Shown piece after piece: positions 8,645 to 17,564 of a stretch of DNA of 64,000 nt; the stretch's first letter is position 1, and the number at the start of each line of letters is the position of its first letter. Where the stretch lies: the NCBI GenBank assembly GCA_942493375.1, contig OW818698.1:3596001-3660000 (forward strand), written 5' to 3'. The stretch comes from G942493375 sp942493375. GTDB taxonomy: Bacteria; Armatimonadota; UBA5829. The position numbers and the translations under genes were made by a program. The notes beneath the pieces are model-generated. The model saw only the letters and a program-made list of their open reading frames with translations. It had not been told where the DNA came from and made no database searches.

Positions 8645-10264
8645 TTACCTCTCAACCGCTGCCAGTTCTTTACACATGGAACATACACCCGTCGGGCAGA
8701 CCTTATCTTTCAGGTGAGCCATATACTCATCCATATAAAGTCCAATGCTGCTCTTGAATGCAACAGAAGCAAACTGCCCCAGCCCACACTTCGATGTCAG
8801 AGACATAGTCTCCCCAAGAGCCATCAGAGTGTTCATATCTGCGGGAGTTCCTTCACCCTTTGTCCATGAAGTAAGTATCTCAACAATGCGTTTGGTCCCT
8901 TCTCTGCAGGGAGTACATTGTCCACATGATTCTTCATAGAAGAATTCAGCCACGTTGAGCATAACGTCTACAATGCATTTTTCCTCATTGAAAACTATTA
9001 ACGCACCAGCTCCAGGAGGAAGATCCTCGGCACAGAGTCTTCTGTCAAGGTCCTTGATACCGGAAATTAAACCGGAAGGACCTCCCATAAAGACTCCCTT
9101 AACTTTCTTGCCACCCTTGATACCCCCAGCCATATCGTAAAGGATCTCTCTGAGGGTGCTGCCATATTTAACTTCGTAGACGCCTGGATAGTTGATATCA
9201 CCGCAAGGTGAGAATATTTTCGTTCCCTTGCTGAGATCAGTACCCATATCGCAGTACCAGTCTGCACCGTGCTTAATGATATGTGTAACGTCAGCTATCG
9301 TTTCAACATTATTAACTACGGTCGGTTTGCCAAACAATCCACAGGTTGGAGGGAACGGAGGCTTAACTCTTGATTCTCCACGTCTACCTTCCAGAGATTC
9401 CAGCAGAGCTGTCTCCTCGCCGCAGATATATGCTCCTGCACCTTTGAATATATTGATATCAAAATCAAATCCCGAACCAAGAATGTTCTCACCAAGCAGT
9501 CCAAGCTCCCTGGCCATCTGAATAGCATTCTCTGTGTGAGCAACTGACTGATGATACTCACCGCGTATGTATATGATGCCTTCAGAGGCGCCTACTGCAT
9601 ATCCGGCTATGATCATACCTTCAAGAACACTGTGCGGGTCACCCTCAAGAATAAGTCTGTCCTTGAAGTTCCCGGGCTCACCTTCATCAGCATTGCATAC
9701 AATATACTTGAGATCACTGGAGGCACCAGCTGTCAGCTCCCACTTCAAACCAGTAGGAAAACCGGCTCCACCGCGTCCACGAAGCATTGAGGCCTTCACT
9801 TCATCGATTACTTCAGACGGTTTCATCTGAGTAAGAGCTTTAGCTACCGCGTCATAACCGCCTTCGGCAATGTATTCATCTATACTGTTAGGATCAATCA
9901 GGCCGATATTCTTCAGGACGACTCTTGTTTCCTTGCCTCTGGGAGCAGGAGCAGAATCCACCACGGATGCTGTCTGCTCGGTATAGAGCAGTCTTTTCAA
10001 GGGTCTTCCCTTTAGGAGGTGCTCTTCTACCAGTTCAGGAATGTCAGAAGCCTGAACATCGCCATACACGATTCCCTCAGGATATACTATCAAAGCAGGG
10101 CTATGACCGTGTGTCCCAAGATCACCTGTTTCCAGGACTTTGATCTCTTTATCCAATCCCAGCTTAACAATCTCATTTACAAGAGCTTTCTTTACAGCAA
10201 TCGCACCTTTGAGGACTGCCGGAGTGCCTGTGTCCACGAGGACGTGCGCTCGGAAGTATGCCAT
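8645..10264 (-). CDS. hydB: NuoF/HydB-type diaphorase subunit, without N-terminal 2Fe-2S cysteines
   Basis: The 539-residue protein carries the NuoF core that binds FMN and NAD(H): RGRGGAGFPTG, CNADEGEPG and the 4Fe-4S motif ESCGQCTPCREG (Cys447, 450, 453, with Cys493 in SKCGLGQ). The N-terminal 90 residues keep the thioredoxin-like fold pattern of HydB (AHVLVDTGTPAVLKG) but lack every cysteine that would bind a 2Fe-2S cluster. The C-terminus stops after CPTGVCSMC, so the usual two-cluster ferredoxin domain of HydB is absent. It follows the NuoE-like gene by 1 nt and precedes hydA. It should pass electrons between NADH and HydA within a HydABC-like complex. Confidence 0.92.
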   Translation of the reverse strand: MAYFRAHVLVDTGTPAVLKGAIAVKKALVNEIVKLGLDKEIKVLETGDLGTHGHSPALIVYPEGIVYGDVQASDIPELVEEHLLKGRPLKRLLYTEQTASVVDSAPAPRGKETRVVLKNIGLIDPNSIDEYIAEGGYDAVAKALTQMKPSEVIDEVKASMLRGRGGAGFPTGLKWELTAGASSDLKYIVCNADEGEPGNFKDRLILEGDPHSVLEGMIIAGYAVGASEGIIYIRGEYHQSVAHTENAIQMARELGLLGENILGSGFDFDINIFKGAGAYICGEETALLESLEGRRGESRVKPPFPPTCGLFGKPTVVNNVETIADVTHIIKHGADWYCDMGTDLSKGTKIFSPCGDINYPGVYEVKYGSTLREILYDMAGGIKGGKKVKGVFMGGPSGLISGIKDLDRRLCAEDLPPGAGALIVFNEEKCIVDVMLNVAEFFYEESCGQCTPCREGTKRIVEILTSWTKGEGTPADMNTLMALGETMSLTSKCGLGQFASVAFKSSIGLYMDEYMAHLKDKVCPTGVCSMCKELAAVER

Positions 10265-10265
10265 C

Positions 10266-10751
10266 TTACGCCTCCTCTCTGTATTTGGACAGAATAGATG
10301 GAACCTGCTCAGCAGTCAGGTTACCATATACATCATCATTGACCATTAATGCCGGTGCCACTCCACACAGTCCCATGCAACTCACCTTTTCAAAGGAGAA
10401 CTTGCCGTCTTTGGAAGTCTCGCCAGGACCAATTCCCAACTCAGACTTAATAGCTTCCTGCAGTTGATGGCTCCCGCCAATGTGGCAAGGAGTGCTGTTG
10501 CATATCCGGACAACATTCTCTCCCAGCTCTTTGGTATAAAATAGAGAATAGAAGGTCGTGACGCCATGGACATGGGAAACTGTTGTGCCCAGGGAATCCG
10601 CCACATTCTCCATCACTTCATTTGAAATCCAACCAAACGACGACTGCAGGTCGTGTAGAATCGGGATCAGATATCGCACCTCGCAGCCATATTTGTCGCA
10701 TACTGCCGTGACTTGATCAGTCACAGTAGAACTGCATCCACAATCACACAT
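10266..10751 (-). CDS. hydC: NuoE/HydC-type 2Fe-2S subunit, copy 1
   Basis: This 161-residue thioredoxin-like ferredoxin has the four cysteines of the family: CNSTPC, then CMGLCG about 35 residues later. The helical N-terminal part (YLIPILHDLQSSFGWI) and HGVTTFYSLF segment are typical of NuoE and HndA. The extreme N-terminus is cysteine-rich (MCDCGCSS), an unusual extra. The gene is followed after 1 nt by the NuoF-like gene and then hydA, giving the canonical C-B-A order of trimeric hydrogenases. Confidence 0.93.
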   Translation of the reverse strand: MCDCGCSSTVTDQVTAVCDKYGCEVRYLIPILHDLQSSFGWISNEVMENVADSLGTTVSHVHGVTTFYSLFYTKELGENVVRICNSTPCHIGGSHQLQEAIKSELGIGPGETSKDGKFSFEKVSCMGLCGVAPALMVNDDVYGNLTAEQVPSILSKYREEA

Positions 10752-10821
10752 AGAATACCTCCGCGATAATTCAATGTATTGTAAAAGCTCCAGTTAACGA
10801 ATATCCGGAGCATTCACGGCG

Positions 10822-11604
10822 TCAGAAAACTTTATAGAACGCCTTCTCGACAGAATCTGCCGAGACTTCATAGGTTCTTGAATCTAATACTTTCATTTCC
10901 GGCCGTGCAAATTGATTAGGTATTGCATGACGCTCAACCATCTCCACTCGCAAAGTAACCGGCTGTTCCACAACAACCAAAGGAATAGTTTCCATTTGGG
11001 AAATTGCTTCTATTGTTTTAATACGAATCAATTCGTGAGCATCTTCCAGAGATAACATCCTGGCTGATTGACACGATATTCCCTGTTTCACCTGACAAGT
11101 AACCACGCCCGGAATCCAGTCAGCAGCTTCTGCACAGGCTTTGTCATCACCGGATACCATAATCACCGGTTTGCCTTGTTCCCCTGTCGTTGCTGCATCA
11201 ATTCCTATCTCTCCGACTTTTCTATCGTTGAGCCACAGGTTCTGTATGCTGACAGATGAGTAGGTGTGTTCCAATAACGCCCCCAAAGTACCTGCCATGG
11301 CGTGATATCCAAGCAGTATAACCGCATCAAGCTCTTCAAGAAATGGAAATCTGCGATCAGTTGGCCCCTGCAAGAGTTCAGCACGGTCGTCAAGCTCTTC
11401 AGTAACCATATAGTTACCTGCTCCATGACCATCGCGAATCAATACGCCTTCGGCACCTGCATCAAAACATCCCTGGATGCAGGCGTTGGTATCCTGAGTA
11501 TACAGCCGTCTCCCTTCCGAGAAACGGCCGCCATCAGACATCACGAAATCGCTTCCACTAATCCCGCTTATTCCTTCCATGTCCACAAAGACACAGATTT
11601 TCAT
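10822..11604 (-). CDS. dppA: D-aminopeptidase DppA family protein (peptidase M55)
   Basis: The 260-residue protein opens with MKICVFVDMEGISG, whose Asp and Glu are M55 zinc ligands, and continues with RDGHG and GYHAM histidine motifs and HTYSS, all typical of DppA. Family members are zinc D-aminopeptidases; any role in cell-wall peptide recycling here is inference. The start ATG overlaps the stop of the upstream hydA copy (ATGA), so translation is coupled inside the hydrogenase operon, an unexpected place for it. No dipeptide transporter genes are nearby. Confidence 0.9.
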   Translation of the reverse strand: MKICVFVDMEGISGISGSDFVMSDGGRFSEGRRLYTQDTNACIQGCFDAGAEGVLIRDGHGAGNYMVTEELDDRAELLQGPTDRRFPFLEELDAVILLGYHAMAGTLGALLEHTYSSVSIQNLWLNDRKVGEIGIDAATTGEQGKPVIMVSGDDKACAEAADWIPGVVTCQVKQGISCQSARMLSLEDAHELIRIKTIEAISQMETIPLVVVEQPVTLRVEMVERHAIPNQFARPEMKVLDSRTYEVSADSVEKAFYKVF

Positions 11605-13367
11605 GGTTTTACAGCTGCTTCATCAGCTTGCTCTTCTTCAGGCATGTCAGACTTAGCTGTATATTTTGTATGTAGAAGCTCGTGTGACTTATGTGACAAC
11701 GGCTTCCCGAGGAACTCTTCATAAAGCGCCACTACAGCAGGATTCTCGTGTGACTTGCGCATTGGGAGTCCTGCATCCTCACGATATATTGCTTCCATTC
11801 TCTTCTGCCTGATCTCGTCAGTTGTAGGAATAGGCTGTCCACCGCCGCCAAGACATCCACCAGGGCAGCACATTATCTCTATAAAGTGATAATCCGCTTC
11901 TCCGGCAACTATCTTGTCCATCAGTTTCTTGGCATTGGAAAGACCGCTGGCCACTGCAACCTTAACATCCAGATCACCGACCTTGACTGTAGCCTCCTTG
12001 ACTCCTTCGAGCCCTCTTACCATAGTCAGGTTGATGTCTGCCAAAGTCTCACCAGTAACTACTTCATAGACCGTTCGCAGGGCAGCTTCCATAACTCCAC
12101 CGGTTGCACCAAATATAACTGCAGCTCCAGTGCTGATTCCCAGTGGTTCGTCAAACATCTCCTCCGGAAGATTCGGGAAATCCAGACCCATCTGACGCAT
12201 CATCTGTGCAGCTTCACGGGTCGTAAGAACCGCGTCTACATCGGGATTGTCCTCTACAGAGCACATTTCATCACGACCTGCTTCCATCTTCTTGGCGGTG
12301 CAGGGCATTACAGATACTACATACATGTCTTTTGCATTAATTCCGAGCTTGTCGGCATAATAAGTCTTTGCCAAAGCTCCGAACATCTGCTGCGGACTCT
12401 TACACGATGAAAGATGCGGTAGAAGAGACGGATAGAAATGTTCGATATAGTTAATCCATCCAGGGCTGCAGCTGGTCATCATCGGCAGTGTTCCACCGGT
12501 CGTTAACCTCTGCAGAAGCTCGTTGCCTTCCTCCAGAATAGTCAGGTCTGCTGTGAAGTCAGTATCAAACACCTTTGCGAAGCCTAATCTACGCAGTGCA
12601 GTAACCATTTTCTTGGTCACCAGGCTTCCCGCAGGCATACCGAACTCTTCACCAATTGCAGCGCGAACGGCAGGAGCAGTCTGACAGATAACGGTCTTTG
12701 TAGGATCATTCAATGCATCCCAGACCCTGTCAATATGACTTGTCTCACGAAGAGCGCCAACCGGGCATATAGAAACACACTGACCGCAGGCAACACACGC
12801 GACTTCCGAAAGGTCTTTCTTGCCGCTGGGAGCAATGAATGTATCAAATCCACGCTCCACGGGGAATATCTGACCAACGTTCTGAACATCCCTGCAGATT
12901 GTTACACATCTGCGACACAGAATACATTTGCTTGTGTCTCTGACTATCGATGGGGAGGATGTGTCCAAATAGGATGCAGGACTTTCACCCGGATAATGAT
13001 TCTCCGTGATCCCCATTGTTTTAGCAATTGCCTGCAACTCACAGTTGAGACTGCGGTTACAGGTAGTGCATTCCTGCCGGTGAGCAGATAACATCAGCTC
13101 GATTACTGTTTTACGGGCATTGTGCACTCGTTTTGTATTTGTCTTTATAACCATTCCTTCAGTGGCCGGAAGAGCGCAGCTTGCCTGAAGCCCTCTTCCG
13201 CCCTGAACCTCTACCAGGCAGACCCTACATGCACCAATCGCAGTATGGCCTTCCATGTGGCAGAGGGTTGGTATATATATCCCGGCAGCTTTAGCGGCAT
13301 CGAGAGCCGTGCTGCCTTTGGGAATCTGAACTTCAATACCATCTACCTTAACGGTGATCTGTTCCAT
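11601..13367 (-). CDS. hydA: [FeFe]-hydrogenase catalytic subunit HydA, copy 2
   Basis: The start is taken at ATG 13367, five bases after GAGGAG; an adjacent ATG at 13370 is an alternative. The 588-residue product has the same length and domain order as the copy at 6874-8640: 2Fe-2S domain, His-Cys 4Fe-4S site, two 4Fe-4S motifs (CILCRRCVTIC, CVACGQCVSIC) and the H-cluster motifs TSCSPGW, MPCTAKK and MCCPGGCLGGGGQP. The tails are also alike (SHENPAV, KPLSHKSH), so the two are close paralogues from a duplication. It lies 10 nt after the HydB-GltD fusion gene and overlaps the next gene by 4 nt. It is presumably the H2-forming or H2-oxidising partner of the fusion subunit. Confidence 0.94.
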   Translation of the reverse strand: MEQITVKVDGIEVQIPKGSTALDAAKAAGIYIPTLCHMEGHTAIGACRVCLVEVQGGRGLQASCALPATEGMVIKTNTKRVHNARKTVIELMLSAHRQECTTCNRSLNCELQAIAKTMGITENHYPGESPASYLDTSSPSIVRDTSKCILCRRCVTICRDVQNVGQIFPVERGFDTFIAPSGKKDLSEVACVACGQCVSICPVGALRETSHIDRVWDALNDPTKTVICQTAPAVRAAIGEEFGMPAGSLVTKKMVTALRRLGFAKVFDTDFTADLTILEEGNELLQRLTTGGTLPMMTSCSPGWINYIEHFYPSLLPHLSSCKSPQQMFGALAKTYYADKLGINAKDMYVVSVMPCTAKKMEAGRDEMCSVEDNPDVDAVLTTREAAQMMRQMGLDFPNLPEEMFDEPLGISTGAAVIFGATGGVMEAALRTVYEVVTGETLADINLTMVRGLEGVKEATVKVGDLDVKVAVASGLSNAKKLMDKIVAGEADYHFIEIMCCPGGCLGGGGQPIPTTDEIRQKRMEAIYREDAGLPMRKSHENPAVVALYEEFLGKPLSHKSHELLHTKYTAKSDMPEEEQADEAAVKP

Positions 13368-13377
13368 CATTACTCCT

Positions 13378-16300
13378 CTACTTTCCCGCGTCGCAGCGAA
13401 GGCATCTGGCAGCCTCACGCAGGGCTTCTTCGCGAGAATATACAAGTTCTACTTCCGCCATACCTGAGCGTTGACCACAAGGCAGAGTCCGGGTTGGGAC
13501 TCTTGGGGTCTCGATTATATCGTCAACATCCTCAGCCGGTTCCGGAATCTCAATGTTCTCTGTGTCAGAAGCCAGTTCACCGGTTCCTCCCAGATAACGA
13601 TCTATCGATATAGCAGCCTTTATGCCATCGCCGATTGCAGCAACAACTGTCCATGGCCCCTGCACAGCATCTCCACCAGCGAAGACTCCATCAATGTTTG
13701 TCTTCATAGTAGAGCCCTGCACTTTTATGAGGCTCTTGGCCAATTCCAAACCAGCCGGCTCTGCATAAGCAACATCCGGTTCCTGACTGATTGCAGTAAT
13801 GACAGTGTCAGCAGGAATAACGAACGTGCTGCCTTCGATGGACTTGGGCTTTCGGCGACCACTTCGGTCAAACTCCGCAAGCTCAAGCAACTGGCACTTC
13901 AGTGACTTAATAGCTCCATCTTCACCGATAGCTTCCAAAGGCAATGCCAGGCATCTGATTTCAATGCCTTCCAGCTCAGCCTCGTGGATCTCCTCGTGTG
14001 CAGCCGGCATATCATCCTTCTCACGTCGATAAAGAATGGTGACTTTCTTTGCCCCCACACGGAGAGAAGTTCTCGCAGCATCAATGGCAGCATTTCCTCC
14101 ACCAACTACAACCACATTCTCACCAATTTTGATGGAGTTAACTCCAAGATTAACGTCCTTCAGGAATGTGATAGAGTCATATACACCAGACAAGTCCTCA
14201 CCAGGTATACCCAGAGTCCATCCCTTGTCAGCACCGGTCGCAAGGAAAACAGCATCGAAGCTTTCACGCAGCTGCTCGAAGCTAATATCTCTGCCGATTC
14301 TGGTGTTGAGTTTAATATCGACGCCAGTGGCTTTGATCATATCGATCTCACCCTGCAATACCTTGCGTGGCAGTCTGTAAGGAGGTATGCAGCTTGCCAG
14401 CATACCGCCAGCAACTGGATCAGCTTCGAACACTGTCGGTGAATAGCCCATTCTGGCCAGCTGATAAGCACAAGACAGACCAGCAGGCCCGGCTCCTACA
14501 ATACCAATCGGTCGGTTAGCTGACTTGGATATTCTTCTTGCTGGTGCCGGCAGATCGCCTTTTTCAGCCTGCTCTGCTGCAAATCGCTTGAGAGCACGGA
14601 TCGACAATGCCTCGTCAACCTGACTTCTTCGGCACTTATCTTCACAAGGAGCATTACAAACTCTTCCACAAACTGAAGTGAACGGGTTTCTATCTCTTAT
14701 CAAGCGCAGGGCATCAGTAAACCGCCTTGCTCCAACAAGAGATATATACTTAGGAACGCTGGTCCCTGCAGGACATGTGTGTGAACAAGGAGCTTCAAAG
14801 AGTGAATTACACACACAAGCCGGGCATCTGCCCTCTCTTATATGAGCTTCATATTCGTCTCTGAAGTATCTTATAGTGGAAAGGACCGGGTTCGGAGCAG
14901 TCTGTCCGAGTCCACAAAGGGAAGCATCTTTGATCTGTTCTCCAAGTGAGATCAGAAGTTCGATGTCGCCTTCCTGGCCAAGTCCGTGGGATATTCTATT
15001 GAGAATCTCAAGCATACGCTTGGTTCCGATTCTACATGGTGTGCACTTTCCGCAGGATTCGTCCTTGATGAAATCCAGGAAGAACCTTGCAAGGTCAACC
15101 ATACAGGTGTTCTCATCCATTACGATCAATCCACCGGAACCCATCATGGCTCCAAGCTGGATCAAGGAATCATATTCCATTGGAACATTGAGCTGATCAG
15201 CAGGAATACATCCACCTGAAGGTCCACCGCACTGGGCAGCTTTGAACTTCTTGCCGTCCTTGATGCCTCCACCGATCGAGAATATGAGATCACCGAGTGA
15301 TGTCCCCATAGGAACCTCAACCAAACCTGTATTGTTTACAGCTCCGGCCAATGCAAAGACCTTGGTTCCCTTACTCTTCTCTGTTCCGATTTTTGCGAAC
15401 TCAGCACCACCATTGAGTAAGATCCAGGTGATGTCCGCATAGGTCTCTACGTTATTGAGCAGTGTAGGACAACCCCAAAGCCCAGAAATTGCCGGGAATG
15501 GAGGCCTGGGCCTGGGTTCACCGCGCTTGCCTTCGATACTTGCAATAAGCGCTGTCTCTTCGCCGCAGACAAATGCTCCAGCTCCGATACGTATGTCCAG
15601 ATCAAAATCAAAGTCTGATCCCAACACACCTTTACCCAGGAATCCCCACTCTCTGGCCTGGTTGATGGCTGTTGTGAGCCTTTCAATCGCCAGTGGGTAT
15701 TCTGCTCTTACATATACATATCCCTGATTAGCTCCTATAGCATAACCAGCGATAGTCATTGCCTCAATCACTGAATGCGGATCGCCTTCAAGCACGCTGC
15801 GGTCCATGAACGCTCCGGGGTCACCCTCGTCAGCATTGCAGAGGACATATTTCTGATCTCCCTTGGCATCGTGTGTAAACTGCCATTTAGTTCCTGTAGG
15901 GAAACCGCCGCCGCCGCGTCCTCTTAAGCCTGATATTTTGATCTGATCTATAACTTCCTGCGTAGTCATCTCTGCAAGAGCTTTGCCCAGAGCTACATAA
16001 CCATCTTTAGCGATGTATTCTTCTATGTTTCCCGGGTCAATAGTTCCGCAGTTTCGCAGGACTATCTTTTTCTGCAGATTGAAGAATGGTAACTCTTCCA
16101 TTTTTCGGAAGACTTCATCCTTGCCAGCCACGTGCATAAACTCATTTACAACACGTCCTTTAAGCAGATGCTCTTGAACAATCTGTTTGGCGCCTTCCGG
16201 TGTCAAACGCTCATAAAATATCCCTTCCGGGACAACCACTGCCACCGGTCCAAGGTTACAAGAACCCATACAACCGGTCATAACCACTTTTATCTCGTCC

Positions 16301-16416
16301 TGTAGACCGCAAGCTTCCAATTCTGAAAGCAGGGCCTGCGCTACATCCTGGCAACCGCAGGATACGCAGCCGGCGCCGGCACAGACAAGAACGTGGGATC
16401 TATAAAGCTTCTCCAT
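13378..16416 (-). CDS. HydB (NuoF-like) fused to GltD/NfnB-like flavoprotein
   Basis: This 1012-residue fusion starts at ATG 16416 with GAGG upstream; GTG 16428 is possible but poorer. Residues 1-90 are a 2Fe-2S thioredoxin-like domain with all four cysteines (CAGAGCVSC, TGCMGSC). Residues 110-545 are the NuoF core for FMN and NAD(H) (RGRGGGGFPTG, CNADEGDPG, ESCGKCTPCR). From about 550 a GltD/NfnB-type module begins, with its cysteine-rich helical cap (CSHTCPAG, CGRVCNAPCEDKC), FAD site GAGPAGL at 641 and a second nucleotide site GGGNAA near 771. It ends in EAARCLRC. The protein could therefore hold two pyridine-nucleotide sites, one of NADH type and one of NADPH type. Related modules occur together in Sporomusa-type (Stn) transhydrogenases. 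The neighbouring hydC and hydA suggest a hydrogenase linked to both NAD and NADP pools. Confidence 0.92.
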   Translation of the reverse strand: MEKLYRSHVLVCAGAGCVSCGCQDVAQALLSELEACGLQDEIKVVMTGCMGSCNLGPVAVVVPEGIFYERLTPEGAKQIVQEHLLKGRVVNEFMHVAGKDEVFRKMEELPFFNLQKKIVLRNCGTIDPGNIEEYIAKDGYVALGKALAEMTTQEVIDQIKISGLRGRGGGGFPTGTKWQFTHDAKGDQKYVLCNADEGDPGAFMDRSVLEGDPHSVIEAMTIAGYAIGANQGYVYVRAEYPLAIERLTTAINQAREWGFLGKGVLGSDFDFDLDIRIGAGAFVCGEETALIASIEGKRGEPRPRPPFPAISGLWGCPTLLNNVETYADITWILLNGGAEFAKIGTEKSKGTKVFALAGAVNNTGLVEVPMGTSLGDLIFSIGGGIKDGKKFKAAQCGGPSGGCIPADQLNVPMEYDSLIQLGAMMGSGGLIVMDENTCMVDLARFFLDFIKDESCGKCTPCRIGTKRMLEILNRISHGLGQEGDIELLISLGEQIKDASLCGLGQTAPNPVLSTIRYFRDEYEAHIREGRCPACVCNSLFEAPCSHTCPAGTSVPKYISLVGARRFTDALRLIRDRNPFTSVCGRVCNAPCEDKCRRSQVDEALSIRALKRFAAEQAEKGDLPAPARRISKSANRPIGIVGAGPAGLSCAYQLARMGYSPTVFEADPVAGGMLASCIPPYRLPRKVLQGEIDMIKATGVDIKLNTRIGRDISFEQLRESFDAVFLATGADKGWTLGIPGEDLSGVYDSITFLKDVNLGVNSIKIGENVVVVGGGNAAIDAARTSLRVGAKKVTILYRREKDDMPAAHEEIHEAELEGIEIRCLALPLEAIGEDGAIKSLKCQLLELAEFDRSGRRKPKSIEGSTFVIPADTVITAISQEPDVAYAEPAGLELAKSLIKVQGSTMKTNIDGVFAGGDAVQGPWTVVAAIGDGIKAAISIDRYLGGTGELASDTENIEIPEPAEDVDDIIETPRVPTRTLPCGQRSGMAEVELVYSREEALREAARCLRCDAGK

Positions 16417-16424
16417 ATCGTCCC

Positions 16425-16946
16425 TCACTTACCGTTCCGGTATTTGCCGATAATCCCCGGCACCTTGTCGACCTTAACTCTTCTATAAATGTCTGGCCCA
16501 ACAGTTACTACAGGGGCCAGTCCGCAAGCTCCAACACAGCGATTGATTTCCAATGTAAACTCTCTATCATCCGTTGTGTCTTCTACTGAAATACCTAGTT
16601 CCTGTTCGAATTTTTCCAGTACCTGCTTGCCTCCACGGACATAGCAGGCAGTACCCAGGCACACCCTTATAGTATTATCACCCCTGGGAACCGTAGTGAA
16701 GAATGAATAAAAACTCAATACACCATGAACTTCGCTTAATGGTATATCCAGGCCTTTAGCTATACGCTGCTGGGCCTTCTCTGGTATGTATCCAAAAAGT
16801 TCCTGAGTCGCGTGCAGGACCTGTATAAGCGGGCCCTTCACTGTTTTATGCTCTTCTATAATAAGATTGAGCTGCTCAAAAAGCTTTTCTTCCTCTTCTC
16901 TGGCTGTGTTTGCCAGATTTTCACACTCGCAAGAATGCGTTTCCAA
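16425..16946 (-). CDS. hydC: NuoE/HydC-type 2Fe-2S subunit, copy 2
   Basis: The 173-residue protein starts at TTG 16946, eight bases after GGAGG. It has the NuoE layout: helical N-terminus, HGVLSFYSFF, then the cluster cysteines in CLGTAC and CVGACGLAP. An N-terminal HSCEC motif parallels the cysteine-rich start of the other copy. The stop codon lies 8 nt before the fusion gene start, so the two are translated together. A 211-nt gap separates it from the upstream 2Fe-2S protein gene, the longest gap in the cluster and a possible site for an internal promoter. Confidence 0.93.
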   Translation of the reverse strand: METHSCECENLANTAREEEEKLFEQLNLIIEEHKTVKGPLIQVLHATQELFGYIPEKAQQRIAKGLDIPLSEVHGVLSFYSFFTTVPRGDNTIRVCLGTACYVRGGKQVLEKFEQELGISVEDTTDDREFTLEINRCVGACGLAPVVTVGPDIYRRVKVDKVPGIIGKYRNGK

Positions 16947-17086
16947 AACTATCGCCTCCGATTACTGGTGCATTTGGAACTGAGTTTTGCACCATTCTAT
17001 GCCATAAATCGTTATTGAGATTGCATATTGCTAAATCTTAGTGCCGTATTAAAACACGAGACTCAGTTACATATGCACTAGAAATA

Positions 17087-17107
17087 GAGGTTAGAAGTTG
17101 GAAGTTA
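17087..17107. repeat. Three-unit heptamer repeat
   Basis: GAGGTTA, GAAGTTG and GAAGTTA stand in tandem in the gap between the 2Fe-2S protein and HydC genes. The unit is 7 bp with one or two differences. No function is evident. Confidence 0.5.
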
Positions 17108-17157
17108 AAGATATGTAATCCAAACCATCAACCTTAACCAAAATAAATTGCACGTAC

Positions 17158-17526
17158 TCAGTTTCCGGTATTGATTACCCAGTCGCCGACTGTTTGACCG
17201 TTGATCAAATGCTGAGCAACAATCTGTCGGGCTTTTTCTGCGTTCACATACCCGTACGTCACTGTCTTCTCTCCAGTCTTGATGACATCAACAGTGGGTT
17301 CCTGCTCACACAGTCCTTTGCAACCAGTCTGAGTGACTGTAACATCGGTGATACCTCTTTTTTCCAGTTCGTCGAGGATCGCCGTCATAACTTCCCTGGC
17401 GCCTGCAGCAATGCCGCATGTGCCCATAGCAACCACAATCTTCGCTGACTGGCTGCCTTCACGGATTTTCATCTGTTCGAGGGCTTTTTCCCTCACCTTT
17501 TTGAGATCTTCTAATGACTTGACCAT
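17158..17526 (-). CDS. Small 2Fe-2S thioredoxin-like ferredoxin, HndB-like
   Basis: This 122-residue protein is a free-standing 2Fe-2S thioredoxin-like ferredoxin, resembling HndB of NADP-reducing hydrogenases. The cluster cysteines are in GTCGIAAGA and TGCKGLCEQEP. The ATG at 17526 is preferred because GAGG lies nine bases upstream; a GTG at 17532 is too close. It is 38 nt downstream of the ATPase gene and probably serves as an electron-transfer partner in the hydrogenase complex or as a redox input to the regulatory proteins beside it. Confidence 0.88.
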   Translation of the reverse strand: MVKSLEDLKKVREKALEQMKIREGSQSAKIVVAMGTCGIAAGAREVMTAILDELEKRGITDVTVTQTGCKGLCEQEPTVDVIKTGEKTVTYGYVNAEKARQIVAQHLINGQTVGDWVINTGN

Positions 17527-17564
17527 AATCACGCACCTCGTGTTTGATATTGATACACTGCTCC

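Noticed and set aside
11886..12410. Long plus-strand open frames opposite the hydrogenase genes
   Set aside because: They are antisense shadows of strongly conserved minus-strand genes and lack ribosome sites.
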